DNA of 21,566 nt from Anaerolineales bacterium (GCA_020634875.1 JACKAX010000046.1:1-21566), one strand, 5' to 3'. Shown: positions 1 to 7,402, counted from the stretch's first letter. The notes: generated by a model not told the origin, from the letters alone. Program-made: numbers and translations.

Positions 1-1368
1 GTCGTCGGGCATCTGTGCGACCTCCGCACCGGTGCGGTCCTCGCCACCGAATCCACCATGAACCCCCAAGTCACTTACGGCGAAGACCTGATGAGCCGCG
101 TTTCCTACGCCATGATGAACCCCGACGGGCTGAACAAAATGCACACGGCGATCCTCGAAACGTTGAACAAACTCGCCGCGGCCGCCGCGCGGCAAGCGGG
201 TCTCCGCGCCCGCAACCTCCACGAAGCGGTCTTTGTCGGCAACACGACGATGACACACATCCTCTTGGGGATTGACCCTTCCGAACTGGGCGGCGCGCCC
301 TTTGCCCTCGCCACGCGGGACGCCGTTGATCTGAAAGCCCGCGACCTCGGGCTACATCTGCACCCCGGCGCGTATGTCCATGTCCTCCCCTCCGAGGCCG
401 GACATGTAGGTGCGGATAACGTTGGCGTACTGATCGCCGAAGAACCGTACAACCAGGACGAAGTCCAATTAATCGTAGACATCGGTACGAACGCCGAAAT
501 TGACCTGGGCAACCGGGAACGCATGTACAGTGCATCCAGCCCGACCGGCCCCGCGTTTGAAGGCGCACAGATCACGTTTGGGATGCGGGCCGCGCCAGGA
601 GCGATTGAGCGGGTTCGCATTGATCGGGACACGCTGACCGCGCGGTTCCGCGTCATCGGGGAAGAAGCGTGGTCCGACGCGTGGCGCACCGGCCCGAACG
701 TACCGCTGGACGATCAACCGCAACATCTCGCCGCGGGCATCTGCGGTTCTGGGATCATCGAAGCGGTCGCGGAAATGTTTTTGGCCGGAATCATTCTCCC
801 CGATGGGCGGTTTAACCCCGACCGGGCGCATGAACGCATTCAGTTCAATGGGCGCAAGGGCGAATATATCCTCGCGACGGGCGAGCAAACCACGACCGGG
901 AATCCCATCGTCGTCACGCAGGACGATGTACGAAACATCCAACTGGCGAAAGCGGCACTCTACGCGGGGGCGAAACTGCTGATGCTCCGGGCGGGGATCA
1001 CGAAAGTGGATCGGATTTTGCTGGCGGGGGCGTTTGGCAGTTACATTGACACGAAATATGCCATGATTTTGGGGCTAATCCCCGATTGTGATTTGGAGAA
1101 GGTGTATGCGGTGGGCAACGCGGCGGGCGACGGGGCACGGATTGCCCTGCTGAACAAGGAAAAACGTGCGGAGGCGCAAAAGATCGCACACTGGATTAAG
1201 TACATCGAAACCGCTGTTGACCCTGAATTTCAAAACGAATTCGTCGGGGCGATCCACATTCCCCACGCCACTGATGCTTTTCCGCATCTGGAAAGGATTC
1301 TCCCCGCCCCCCAAGATGCCACCCCCACCCCACGCCGGGAACGTATTCGTAACCGGGTGCGGGAATAA
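1..1368 (+). CDS. RamA-like corrinoid-protein activator, ASKHA (DUF4445-type) domain, 5'-truncated by window
   Basis: The reading frame is open from base 1 and the residues before the first ATG (58) already fit the family (VVGHLCDLRTG), so the true start lies upstream. Members of this family use ATP to reduce inactive Co(II) corrinoid to Co(I), re-activating corrinoid methyltransferase systems in the cytoplasm. Visible ASKHA-type motifs, numbered from base 1: GNTTMTHILLG near residues 80-90, VDIGTNAEI near 159-167, GICGSGIIEAV near 246-256 and LLAGAFGSYID near 340-350. The N-terminal ferredoxin domain expected in full-length members would lie outside the window. The C-terminal ~30 residues are Pro/Arg-rich. 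It is followed after an 82-base repeat-filled gap by metV and metF, which supports a role in a corrinoid/tetrahydrofolate methyl branch. The target corrinoid protein is not in view, so substrate is unknown. Confidence 0.88.
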   Translation, partial: VVGHLCDLRTGAVLATESTMNPQVTYGEDLMSRVSYAMMNPDGLNKMHTAILETLNKLAAAAARQAGLRARNLHEAVFVGNTTMTHILLGIDPSELGGAPFALATRDAVDLKARDLGLHLHPGAYVHVLPSEAGHVGADNVGVLIAEEPYNQDEVQLIVDIGTNAEIDLGNRERMYSASSPTGPAFEGAQITFGMRAAPGAIERVRIDRDTLTARFRVIGEEAWSDAWRTGPNVPLDDQPQHLAAGICGSGIIEAVAEMFLAGIILPDGRFNPDRAHERIQFNGRKGEYILATGEQTTTGNPIVVTQDDVRNIQLAKAALYAGAKLLMLRAGITKVDRILLAGAFGSYIDTKYAMILGLIPDCDLEKVYAVGNAAGDGARIALLNKEKRAEAQKIAHWIKYIETAVDPEFQNEFVGAIHIPHATDAFPHLERILPAPQDATPTPRRERIRNRVRE

Positions 1369-1369
1369 C

Positions 1370-1444
1370 GATCCACTAAGGACACGAAGAACACTAAGCC
1401 ATATTTTTTGTTTTCCTTCGTGCCCTTAGGGAACTTCGTGGATC
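1370..1444. repeat. Imperfect inverted repeat built of 9-base units
   Basis: The gap between the RamA-like gene and metV is nearly all one hairpin. Outer arms GATCCAC (1370-1376) and GTGGATC (1438-1444) pair, and 1376-1389 pairs with 1416-1429 with one mismatch. Each arm is itself a degenerate tandem of 9-mers close to CnAAGnnCA (for example CTAAGGACA at 1376 followed by CGAAGAACA at 1385). No T-tract follows, so it is not an obvious terminator. Confidence 0.7.
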
Positions 1445-1450
1445 AATAAG

Positions 1451-1921
1451 ATGTCTCTCGGAACCTACCTTCGCAACCACCCCCGTCTTTTGGAATGGGC
1501 GTACGATGTAACCCACAAGGTTTTTAACGCCTTAAATCCGGCCATCGAAAAAATAGGCTATCCCCGCGTAGATGCATGGCTACGTAGGCCGGAAAAATTC
1601 GGCAAAGAAATCATCTTCGACTGCCGGATGTGTGGGCAGTGTATCCTTCACTCTACTGGAATGACCTGCCCGATGACGTGCCCCAAAAATTTACGCAATG
1701 GCCCTTGCGGGGGTGTGCGGGACAACGGACATTGTGAGGTGATCCCGACGATGCGCTGTGTGTGGGTGCAGGCATTTGAACGCTCGCAGAAAATGGCCCT
1801 TTACGGCGAAGAATTGATCCAGATCAACCCCCCGGTCAATCGGTTACTTGAAGGCTCCTCGGCGTGGATTAACATGCTGACGGGGGAAGATGTCAATGTC
1901 CCCAAAGGATGGCAGCGATGA
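1451..1921 (+). CDS. metV: MetV-type methylenetetrahydrofolate reductase C-terminal-domain protein
   Basis: A 156-residue protein of the methylenetetrahydrofolate reductase C-terminal family. In acetogens MetV partners MetF in reducing methylene-H4folate to methyl-H4folate, the last step of the Wood-Ljungdahl methyl branch. Eight cysteines are visible at residues 58, 61, 64, 73, 77, 86, 95 and 103 (CRMCGQC, CPMTC and GPCGG motifs), suited to binding metal or an Fe-S cluster. Its TGA overlaps the metF ATG (ATGA at 1918-1921), which is typical of translational coupling and a two-subunit enzyme. The ATG at 1451 has no clear Shine-Dalgarno sequence; the bases before it belong to the inverted repeat. 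Seen: cysteine pattern and overlap. Known: family role. Inferred: complex with the MetF next door. Confidence 0.87.
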   Translation: MSLGTYLRNHPRLLEWAYDVTHKVFNALNPAIEKIGYPRVDAWLRRPEKFGKEIIFDCRMCGQCILHSTGMTCPMTCPKNLRNGPCGGVRDNGHCEVIPTMRCVWVQAFERSQKMALYGEELIQINPPVNRLLEGSSAWINMLTGEDVNVPKGWQR

Positions 1922-2922
1922 CCGCTCCCGACTTCAAATCCGATGGCCGTCTTGAAAAAGTGCTCCGTGCGGGTCTGTTCGCCGTCACCGCGGAGTTGAA
2001 CCCGCCCGACAGCGCTGACCCGCAAGAGGTGTACGACGCGGCGGTCGTGCTCTCCGAAGTGTGTGATGCGATCAACGCGACGGATGCATCGGGGGCGAAC
2101 TGCCACATGTCGAGCGTTTCGATTTGCGCGTTGCTGACACGGGCGGGGTATTCACCTGTGTTTCAAGTTTCCTGCCGGGACCGGAACCGGATCGCGATGC
2201 AGGGGGATGTGTTGGGCGCGGCGGCGATGGGGGTTAGCAATGTCCTTTGTCTGACCGGGGATGATGTGACCGCGGGAGATCAGCCCCAGGCGAAACGGGT
2301 TTTTGATCTCGATTCCATTCAGCTTTTGCGGACGATCCGAACGATGCGCGATCAAGGGGTGTTTCTCTCCGGGCGCAAGTTGACGGTGCGTCCCCGGCTC
2401 TTTTTGGGGGCGGCATCCAATCCATTTGTGCCGCCCTACGATTGGCGGCCTTTACGCCTTGCGAAAAAGGTTGAGGCCGGGGCGGACTTCATCCAAACCC
2501 AATACTGTTTTGACATCCCTCTTTTGTGGAACTTTATGAGCCGGGTGGTGGATATGGGTTTGCACGAAAAGGTGTTCATCCTCGTGGGGGTCGGCCCACT
2601 CCGGTCGGAGAAAACGGCGGAATTTATGCGAACGAAGGTGCCGGGGATTCACATTCCCGATGAAGTGGTGGAACGGTTACGGAAAACGCCGAAAGAGAAA
2701 AAGGTGGCGGAGGGGAAACAGATTTGCGTGGAAATCATCCAGCAAGTGCGCGAGATTCCGGGCGTGGCGGGTATTCATGTGATGGCCTATCGCCAGGAAG
2801 AGCTGGTCGCCGAAATTATTCAAGACGCTGGACTGTTGCCCCGCCCTATGCGGTTGGGTGCGGAAAAACATGAGCCGGTGAGACCTAGACATCGGGGGCA
2901 AAGGGGCGTACAAAATAGTTAG
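1918..2922 (+). CDS. metF: Methylenetetrahydrofolate reductase (MetF)
   Basis: A 334-residue FAD-type methylenetetrahydrofolate reductase with a TIM-barrel layout, cytoplasmic. Recognisable elements are FAVTAELNPPD at residues 21-31 with the conserved Glu at 26, VLCLTGDD near 110-117, and DFIQTQYCFD near 192-201 with the folate-contacting Gln. I chose ATG 1918 over 1909 because AAAGGA at 1904-1909 lies 8 bases upstream and 1918 gives the ATGA overlap with metV. Its neighbours (metV, a methyltetrahydrofolate methyltransferase, a corrinoid activator) point to the corrinoid/Wood-Ljungdahl version of the enzyme rather than methionine synthesis alone. The stop codon TAG (2920-2922) lies inside the left arm of the next inverted repeat. 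Confidence 0.93.
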   Translation: MTAPDFKSDGRLEKVLRAGLFAVTAELNPPDSADPQEVYDAAVVLSEVCDAINATDASGANCHMSSVSICALLTRAGYSPVFQVSCRDRNRIAMQGDVLGAAAMGVSNVLCLTGDDVTAGDQPQAKRVFDLDSIQLLRTIRTMRDQGVFLSGRKLTVRPRLFLGAASNPFVPPYDWRPLRLAKKVEAGADFIQTQYCFDIPLLWNFMSRVVDMGLHEKVFILVGVGPLRSEKTAEFMRTKVPGIHIPDEVVERLRKTPKEKKVAEGKQICVEIIQQVREIPGVAGIHVMAYRQEELVAEIIQDAGLLPRPMRLGAEKHEPVRPRHRGQRGVQNS

Positions 2923-2969
2923 CATTCTGAGTAAGAGTTAGGTACTCTAACTCTTACTCAGAATGCTAA
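2919..2969. repeat. Perfect 23-bp inverted repeat with 5-base loop
   Basis: Left arm 2919-2941 and right arm 2947-2969 are exact reverse complements, with loop GTACT (2942-2946). The arm begins TTAGCATTCTGAG. The metF stop codon is inside the left arm. The only T-run after the right arm is the short AATTTTCC, so it is not a classical terminator. It may be a mobile palindrome or an mRNA-processing or stability hairpin. Confidence 0.85.
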
Positions 2970-2987
2970 TTTTCCACTCTCAATTCC

Positions 2988-2993
2988 AAGGAG
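2988..2993 (+). promoter_or_regulatory. Shine-Dalgarno site AAGGAG fixing the start of the methyltransferase gene
   Basis: AAGGAG lies 5 bases before ATG 2999. This supports 2999 rather than the upstream in-frame ATG at 2963, which sits inside the palindrome. Confidence 0.75.
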
Positions 2994-2998
2994 TATCC

Positions 2999-3940
2999 AT
3001 GTCCGAAACTATCCTCTCCTCCAAAACACAAACCGTCATTATCGGCCCTGATCGGCCATTTACCATTATCGGGGAACGGATCAACCCGACGGGGCGGAAG
3101 GCGTTGGCCCGCGAGATGGCCGCGGGGAACTATGATCGGGTGGTTAGCGATGCCCTGGCGCAGGTGGCCGCGGGGGCACATATGCTCGATGTCAATGCGG
3201 GGATTCCGCTCGCCGATGAACCGGCGATTCTCGCCCACACCATCAAAATGGTGCAGTCCATTACCGATGTTCCCATTTCGATTGACTCGTCTATCGTGAA
3301 GGCACTTGAATCTGGTTTGTCCGTGTATGAAGGGAAGGCGCTGGTCAATTCCGTGACGGGCGAAGATGAGCGGTTGGAAGCGGTGTTGCCGTTGATCAAA
3401 AAATACGGGGCGGCGGTGATTGCGATTTCCAACGATGAAACGGGGATTTCCGAAGACCCGGATGTGCGGTTTGCAGTGGCGAAAAAGATCGTCGAGCGGG
3501 CGATAGACCACGGGATTCCGCGCGAGGATGTGTTAGTGGACCCGCTCGTGATGCCGATTGGGGCGATGCGCTACGCGGGACGGCAGGTGTTCCGCATCGT
3601 CCGGCGGGTGCAGGATGAGTTGGGGTGCAACACGTGCTGCGGGGCGAGTAATGTCTCGTTCGGGCTGCCCAACCGTCCGCCGTTGAACGGCACTTTTCTG
3701 GCGATGGCGATGGCCAGTGGCCTGACCGCAGCGATTACCAACCCCATCGAACACGAAATCAAACGGGCGATCCTGGCCGCGGACGTGTTCACCGGCAACG
3801 ATGAAAACTGTGCCACCTGGATTAAAGTCAACCGGGATGTAACAGCAGCCCAGCCTGCGCCACAAACACCCGCTGCCGGAACTCCGGCACCAGCCGCGCA
3901 AGCTCCTACGCGGGAACGGAAGTTTCGGAGGGAGCGGTAG
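2999..3940 (+). CDS. Methyltetrahydrofolate:corrinoid methyltransferase, pterin-binding (AcsE/MtrH-like)
   Basis: A 313-residue protein of the pterin-binding (dihydropteroate-synthase-like) TIM-barrel family. It would exchange methyl groups between methyl-H4folate and a corrinoid protein. Motifs visible: IIGERINPTGRK (residues 23-34), LDVNAG (63-68), SIDSS (94-98), NSVTGE (~118), ISNDETG (144-150), DPLVMPIG (181-188) and GASNVSFGLPNR (215-226), matching the pterin pocket of AcsE-type enzymes. After about residue 285 the barrel ends and a Pro/Ala-rich linker leads to an Arg-rich tail (RERKFRRER), which is unusual for AcsE and may be a lineage extension. It stands between metF and DUF1638. Direction of flow (acetyl-CoA pathway versus demethylation of methylated substrates feeding folate) cannot be decided without the missing corrinoid protein. 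Confidence 0.88.
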   Translation: MSETILSSKTQTVIIGPDRPFTIIGERINPTGRKALAREMAAGNYDRVVSDALAQVAAGAHMLDVNAGIPLADEPAILAHTIKMVQSITDVPISIDSSIVKALESGLSVYEGKALVNSVTGEDERLEAVLPLIKKYGAAVIAISNDETGISEDPDVRFAVAKKIVERAIDHGIPREDVLVDPLVMPIGAMRYAGRQVFRIVRRVQDELGCNTCCGASNVSFGLPNRPPLNGTFLAMAMASGLTAAITNPIEHEIKRAILAADVFTGNDENCATWIKVNRDVTAAQPAPQTPAAGTPAPAAQAPTRERKFRRER

Positions 3941-3943
3941 GAG

Positions 3944-4010
3944 GTAAACAGGTACACAAGTAAACACGTAGATACCGAATGTGTACCTGTATACTTGTGT
4001 ACCTGTTTAC
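3944..4010. repeat. Inverted repeat made of 8-base units (GTAnACAn)
   Basis: The gap before the DUF1638 gene is a palindrome. The first 19 bases (3944-3962) are the exact reverse complement of the last 19 (3992-4010), and pairing continues imperfectly inward. Each arm is a tandem of about four degenerate octamers: units start at 3944, 3952, 3960 and 3968, and on the other strand from 4010, 4002, 3994 and 3986. The centre is CGAAT (3976-3980). The DUF1638 start codon is only 8 bases beyond the right arm. Confidence 0.8.
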
Positions 4011-4018
4011 TTTAGCCC

Positions 4019-4609
4019 ATGACCACCGCTTTCATCATCTGTGGAGCGCTGGGGCGGGAAGTACTGGATATTATTCGTAAGCACGAATGGGATGCGAAGG
4101 TGATGGGGGTCGCGGCGTTGGATCACAATTACCCGGATCGGATTGCGCCGGATGTCGAGAAGCAGATCGCCGCAAACCGGGAGAAGTATGAACGGTTGAT
4201 TGTGGTGTTTGGGGACTGTGGTTCGCGCGGGGCGTTGGATGCGTTGCTGGTGCGTTTCCCTGACATTGAAAGGATTGAAGGCCCGCATTGTTATGAGATG
4301 TATGGGGGGCAGACCTTTCACGACCTGATGGAAGAGGAGTTGGGGACGTTTTTCCTGACGGATTTTTTGTTACGCGGGTTTGAGGGGTTATTTGTTAAGG
4401 AAATGGGGCTGGACCGGTTCCCCCAACTAAGAGACGATTATTTCGCCCATTACAAGCGGGTAGTGTATCTCGCACAAAATCCGACGCCGGAGTTGTTAGC
4501 GAAGGCGCAAGAAGTGGCAGATTTTTTGAGGTTGGCGTTGGAGGTGCGAGTGACAGGGTATGGGTTGTTGGAGGCGCGGTTGGTGGAGATGATGAGGGGA
4601 GCAGCGTAA
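4019..4609 (+). CDS. DUF1638 family protein associated with corrinoid methyltransferases
   Basis: A 196-residue protein matching the DUF1638 pattern: FIICGALGREVLDI at the N-terminus, VVFGDCGSRGALDALL near residues 62-77 and GPHCYEMYGG near 89-98, with conserved Cys/His/Gly positions that look like a cofactor or metal site. DUF1638 genes are commonly found beside MttB-type methyltransferase and corrinoid-protein genes. A defined biochemical role is not known to me, so I give none. Here it is the last gene of the activator-metV-metF-methyltransferase operon and is followed by a terminator. No Shine-Dalgarno sequence is visible; the upstream DNA is repeat. No signal peptide or membrane segment, so probably cytoplasmic. 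Confidence 0.8.
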   Translation: MTTAFIICGALGREVLDIIRKHEWDAKVMGVAALDHNYPDRIAPDVEKQIAANREKYERLIVVFGDCGSRGALDALLVRFPDIERIEGPHCYEMYGGQTFHDLMEEELGTFFLTDFLLRGFEGLFVKEMGLDRFPQLRDDYFAHYKRVVYLAQNPTPELLAKAQEVADFLRLALEVRVTGYGLLEARLVEMMRGAA

Positions 4610-4749
4610 ATCCGTACTTTCGTACAGGTGACTGTTGTCCAGAAGTCCGTATTTTCTCAATTTTGGATTTGATATATTTTCCGACGGCTAAAAGCCCAAA
4701 TTAAAACAACATTCGTAATTACTCAACAGGGTAGCGATTATCCCGAAAG

Positions 4750-4794
4750 AAAATAGATGGGTGGGTGATGTACATCTCTTCCCATCTATTTTTT
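4750..4794 (+). terminator. Rho-independent terminator of the one-carbon operon
   Basis: A 12-bp perfect stem (4750-4761 with 4781-4792) with a 19-base loop, continuing into a six-T run (4789-4794). It lies 140 bases after the DUF1638 stop. The 140 bases before it hold no gene I can support. Confidence 0.72.
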
Positions 4795-4859
4795 GAGAAC
4801 ATCTGCGCTAAGCCTGAGCAATTACCCACTTTCAACGCAAAAACAAAGGATCATATCTC

Positions 4860-5264
4860 ATGTCTGACTGGAACCAACAAATTATCCATGAATTTCGGGC
4901 CAACAAAGGCCATGTGGGCGGACGGTTTGAAAACACGCCGCTCTTGTTGCTCCATACCACGGGGGCAAAAAGCGGGAAGCTGCGCATTAACCCAGTCGCA
5001 TATCTTAAAGATGCCGACTGTTTGGTTATCGTTGCATCTAAAGGGGGTGCGCCATCCAATCCGGATTGGTACTATAATCTGCTCGCCCATCCTGAAGTGA
5101 TGGTTGAAGTTGGAACAGAAACACTTAAAGTGCAAGCCACATGCGCGGAGGAGCCGGAACGTTCGAGGTTATTTGACATGATGGTGGCGAAGAATCCGGG
5201 GTTTGAGACGTATCGAAAAAATACGACGCGGAAGATTCCAGTAATTCTGTTGAAACAGCGATAG
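4860..5264 (+). CDS. Nitroreductase-family, deazaflavin (F420)-dependent oxidoreductase-like protein
   Basis: A 134-residue split-barrel protein of the Ddn-like deazaflavin-dependent nitroreductase family, with close to the full family length. Typical elements are the N-terminal EFRANKGHVGG, then LLLLHTTGAKSGKLRINPV (residues ~22-41), GGAPSNPDWYYNLLAHPEVMVEVG (~60-83) and a C-terminal RKIPVILL strand. Some family members reduce substrates with F420H2; others bind flavins, heme or fatty acids, so substrate and cofactor are inferred only at family level. ATG 4860 has AAAGGA at 4845-4850, 9 bases upstream. It is a single-gene unit between two terminators, not part of the one-carbon operon. Confidence 0.87.
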   Translation: MSDWNQQIIHEFRANKGHVGGRFENTPLLLLHTTGAKSGKLRINPVAYLKDADCLVIVASKGGAPSNPDWYYNLLAHPEVMVEVGTETLKVQATCAEEPERSRLFDMMVAKNPGFETYRKNTTRKIPVILLKQR

Positions 5265-5301
5265 GTTTTTGTATCTACTTATCCAGGATGGCGATTAGCT
5301 C

Positions 5302-5345
5302 AAAATAAAAAAGACAGCCCCTAAAGGGGCTGTCTTTTTTATTTT
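5302..5345. terminator. Bidirectional terminator between convergent genes
   Basis: A perfect 20-bp stem (5302-5321 with 5326-5345) with a four-base TAAA loop. The GC core GACAGCCCC is flanked by A-runs on one side and T-runs on the other, so it can stop transcription from both the oxidoreductase gene (+) and the surface-protein gene (-). Confidence 0.92.
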
Positions 5346-5413
5346 GAAGCACCAGCGTGCTTATGCAGATTCCACACAATTGAATTTGCCTACCTTACAA
5401 TTTCAATTGTATG

Positions 5414-5447
5414 CCTAATGATTTAAATTCCTTTCCTAACGATTTAA
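5414..5447. repeat. Short direct repeat at the 3' end of the surface-protein gene
   Basis: CCTAATGATTTAA (5414-5426) and CCTAACGATTTAA (5435-5447) differ at one base and start 21 bases apart. The second copy contains the stop codon and last codons of the 5436-7343 gene. It could be a small local duplication. Confidence 0.45.
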
Positions 5448-7343
5448 GTCTTTTACGAACCGTTTGCGCGCCCAAAGGAGGCTTGTGAATAGCAGGAGGG
5501 TCAGGGTTAGGATAAAAAGGGTGTGGTATGTAAGGGGGCGGGTTGCGAGGGTAGTTAGAGTGAGGGCGGTGGGGGCGTTCGTGTCACTAATCGTCCAATA
5601 CGAATATTGGGTTTGTGGAACCGCTGTCAGGATAAGATAGTTGTTTATCGTGTCACGTGTGTACGTTCCGCCAGCCACCGCACTCCAGTTACTGCTGCAA
5701 GGTAAGGTTGCACAATGAAAGAACTGAGATGCGGCTTCATTAACGCCATTTAATTCAGAGTCTTCATATCGCATTTGTACATCTACTTCTAGGTTTGTAC
5801 AATTCGAGAGGGTGAAATCAACATAACGGTTAATGCCAATAAAGCTGGATTGCGTAAAAGCATGAGTTCCAACCATTTTGGCGCGGACAGTGCAAGATGC
5901 TCCCCCTGCACCCGCGGCGGTGGTGGTCAGACGAAGCCAGGGATTGCCAGCACTCACATCGTCTCCACCGAAGTAGTTATAAACGGTACTGTTTGATGAG
6001 AGGGTATTTGAGGCCCAGGCGATGCGCTGACCGTCTGAGGCGGGATGGATTCCAGAACTGGTGCTCTGAAAACGCGTGTGAGCGAATAAAAATTGAGCGC
6101 TACCCGTCCAAACATTTTCGTTTTCAGGCGGCCAGGCATTGAATGTTTGACAACTACCGTTGGACAGCCAAAAATAAAATGCCACGGGATTGGTATCTTC
6201 GTTTACACCAAAAACCGAAGATTTTTTCAGCTTTACTTCATAGTCACCTCCTCCACCCGAAAAATCGTATTCCGATGTTTCGGCAGGATTCCACGAGGAT
6301 TGATTCCAGTTGGCTCCATCCCACCCCCAACTTTCGCGTGTATAAGAGCTTTGACGATTTGCAAGAATATAGTCTGGTTTATTTTCAGATGGGAATACGA
6401 CACCACAACGTTCCCCCGTTCCTCCAAGATTGGTAGATTCGTCAGTGGGGTCAGAATCAATTCCGATTAAGAAATAATCGCTCGTACCGAATCCTCCTTT
6501 TAGTCCGAAGTACCAATAATCGTCATCCCAGGTTAGGTAAAAATCTGCACCATTTATTGAACCAAGTTTTTCCAAAGAAGACCATTCATTGACATTTCCA
6601 TCTAAAGTAATCGTATGATAAGGGATCCGGTCTCCAGTTATCGAAATATTATCAATTCCCACCCATTCGTCATTACCTGACGCATTCGTAGTCATTATCC
6701 GAATTTGCAATTCAGCCTGATTGTTTGCATCACTAGGTAAAGTCACATCCACATGGGTAACCAGATTCGCAAGACTTGGGCCAGTGGTTGCATCTGGAAC
6801 GTAAGCCGAGGGAATATTGGTGAAAACGCCCGAACTACCTAGACGGTAATGCATAGCAACTTGCTGAATAGCATTATCCGTCGATCCGTCAATATCGCGA
6901 AGGTCGTAAACCACGCGAATATTTGCCCAACCAGTCGTATTGAGGTGAAGCTGCAGGTATGGAGCATCTGCAGTACCTGAACCCGTCAACGCCACAACAT
7001 CATCCGTTAAATCAAATTCCGTGACGCCACCGGTTGTAAAGGTATCAGGATTTGTTTGATTTGCATTTATATCAATAACACCAGGCGAGTCATCCATCAA
7101 CAAAGTTTGAGGGTTGGTATCAGTGGTAGCAGTTAAACTATCCCCACGATATCCCAGCACACCTGGAACCCCGGTCCAATCATCATTTATAGTAATCATC
7201 CCCGTATCTGACCAATCCTGATAAAAAGGCAAGGTGTGATAACTCACGTCTTTGGGGGCTGCATAAGCGGTATGATTTATAACGCGTCCCATGCTACTGG
7301 CAAACATACCAACTATTAAGACGACAAACAAACGCTTCTTCAT
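5436..7343 (-). CDS. Secreted, membrane-anchored beta-rich protein with DOMON/CBM9-like domain
   Basis: A 635-residue exported protein. A signal peptide (residues 1-29, KKR then a hydrophobic core, ending AYAA) and a C-terminal hydrophobic segment (about 606-625) followed by ARKRF suggest one tail anchor with the bulk outside the cell. Residues ~35-240 form an Asn/Thr/Asp-rich beta domain (LHLNTTGWANIRVVYDLRD and EWVGIDNISITG) of a type I recognise from extracellular nuclease-like and adhesin-like proteins. Residues ~243-420 (ITLDGNVNEWSSLEKLGS and a Trp/Tyr-rich run) resemble a CBM9/DOMON-like binding domain. No catalytic motif is visible. ATG 7343 has AAGGAG on the coding strand (7352-7357) 8 bases upstream. 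Ligand unknown; surface binding or adhesion is an inference. Confidence 0.8.
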   Translation of the reverse strand: MKKRLFVVLIVGMFASSMGRVINHTAYAAPKDVSYHTLPFYQDWSDTGMITINDDWTGVPGVLGYRGDSLTATTDTNPQTLLMDDSPGVIDINANQTNPDTFTTGGVTEFDLTDDVVALTGSGTADAPYLQLHLNTTGWANIRVVYDLRDIDGSTDNAIQQVAMHYRLGSSGVFTNIPSAYVPDATTGPSLANLVTHVDVTLPSDANNQAELQIRIMTTNASGNDEWVGIDNISITGDRIPYHTITLDGNVNEWSSLEKLGSINGADFYLTWDDDYWYFGLKGGFGTSDYFLIGIDSDPTDESTNLGGTGERCGVVFPSENKPDYILANRQSSYTRESWGWDGANWNQSSWNPAETSEYDFSGGGGDYEVKLKKSSVFGVNEDTNPVAFYFWLSNGSCQTFNAWPPENENVWTGSAQFLFAHTRFQSTSSGIHPASDGQRIAWASNTLSSNSTVYNYFGGDDVSAGNPWLRLTTTAAGAGGASCTVRAKMVGTHAFTQSSFIGINRYVDFTLSNCTNLEVDVQMRYEDSELNGVNEAASQFFHCATLPCSSNWSAVAGGTYTRDTINNYLILTAVPQTQYSYWTISDTNAPTALTLTTLATRPLTYHTLFILTLTLLLFTSLLWARKRFVKDLNR

Positions 7344-7373
7344 CCTTCATACTCCTTGATGTGAAATAAGTTT

Positions 7374-7402
7374 CCCGGCCTGCGCCGGGGCAAATTTTTT
7401 TT
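7374..7402. other. GC hairpin with adjacent T8 run in the leader of the surface-protein gene
   Basis: CCCGGC (7374-7379) pairs with GCCGGG (7384-7389) across a four-base loop and is followed on the + strand by eight T (7395-7402). It would be terminator-like for + strand transcription, but no + strand gene lies between 5264 and here. On the - strand it lies in the 5' leader of the surface-protein gene. The function is unclear. Confidence 0.45.

Noticed and set aside
2919..2969. The metF palindrome as a transcription terminator
   Set aside because: The stem is strong but no U-tract follows, and the next gene with its own Shine-Dalgarno site appears to belong to the same operon.
1370..4010. 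The three inverted repeats as a CRISPR array or as ends of one transposon
   Set aside because: They differ in sequence and spacing, hold no spacer pattern, and no transposase or target duplication is seen; the enclosed genes are ordinary operon members.
4765..5100. A 111-codon + strand frame overlapping the F420-type gene
   Set aside because: It starts inside the terminator and overlaps a well-recognised gene in another frame.
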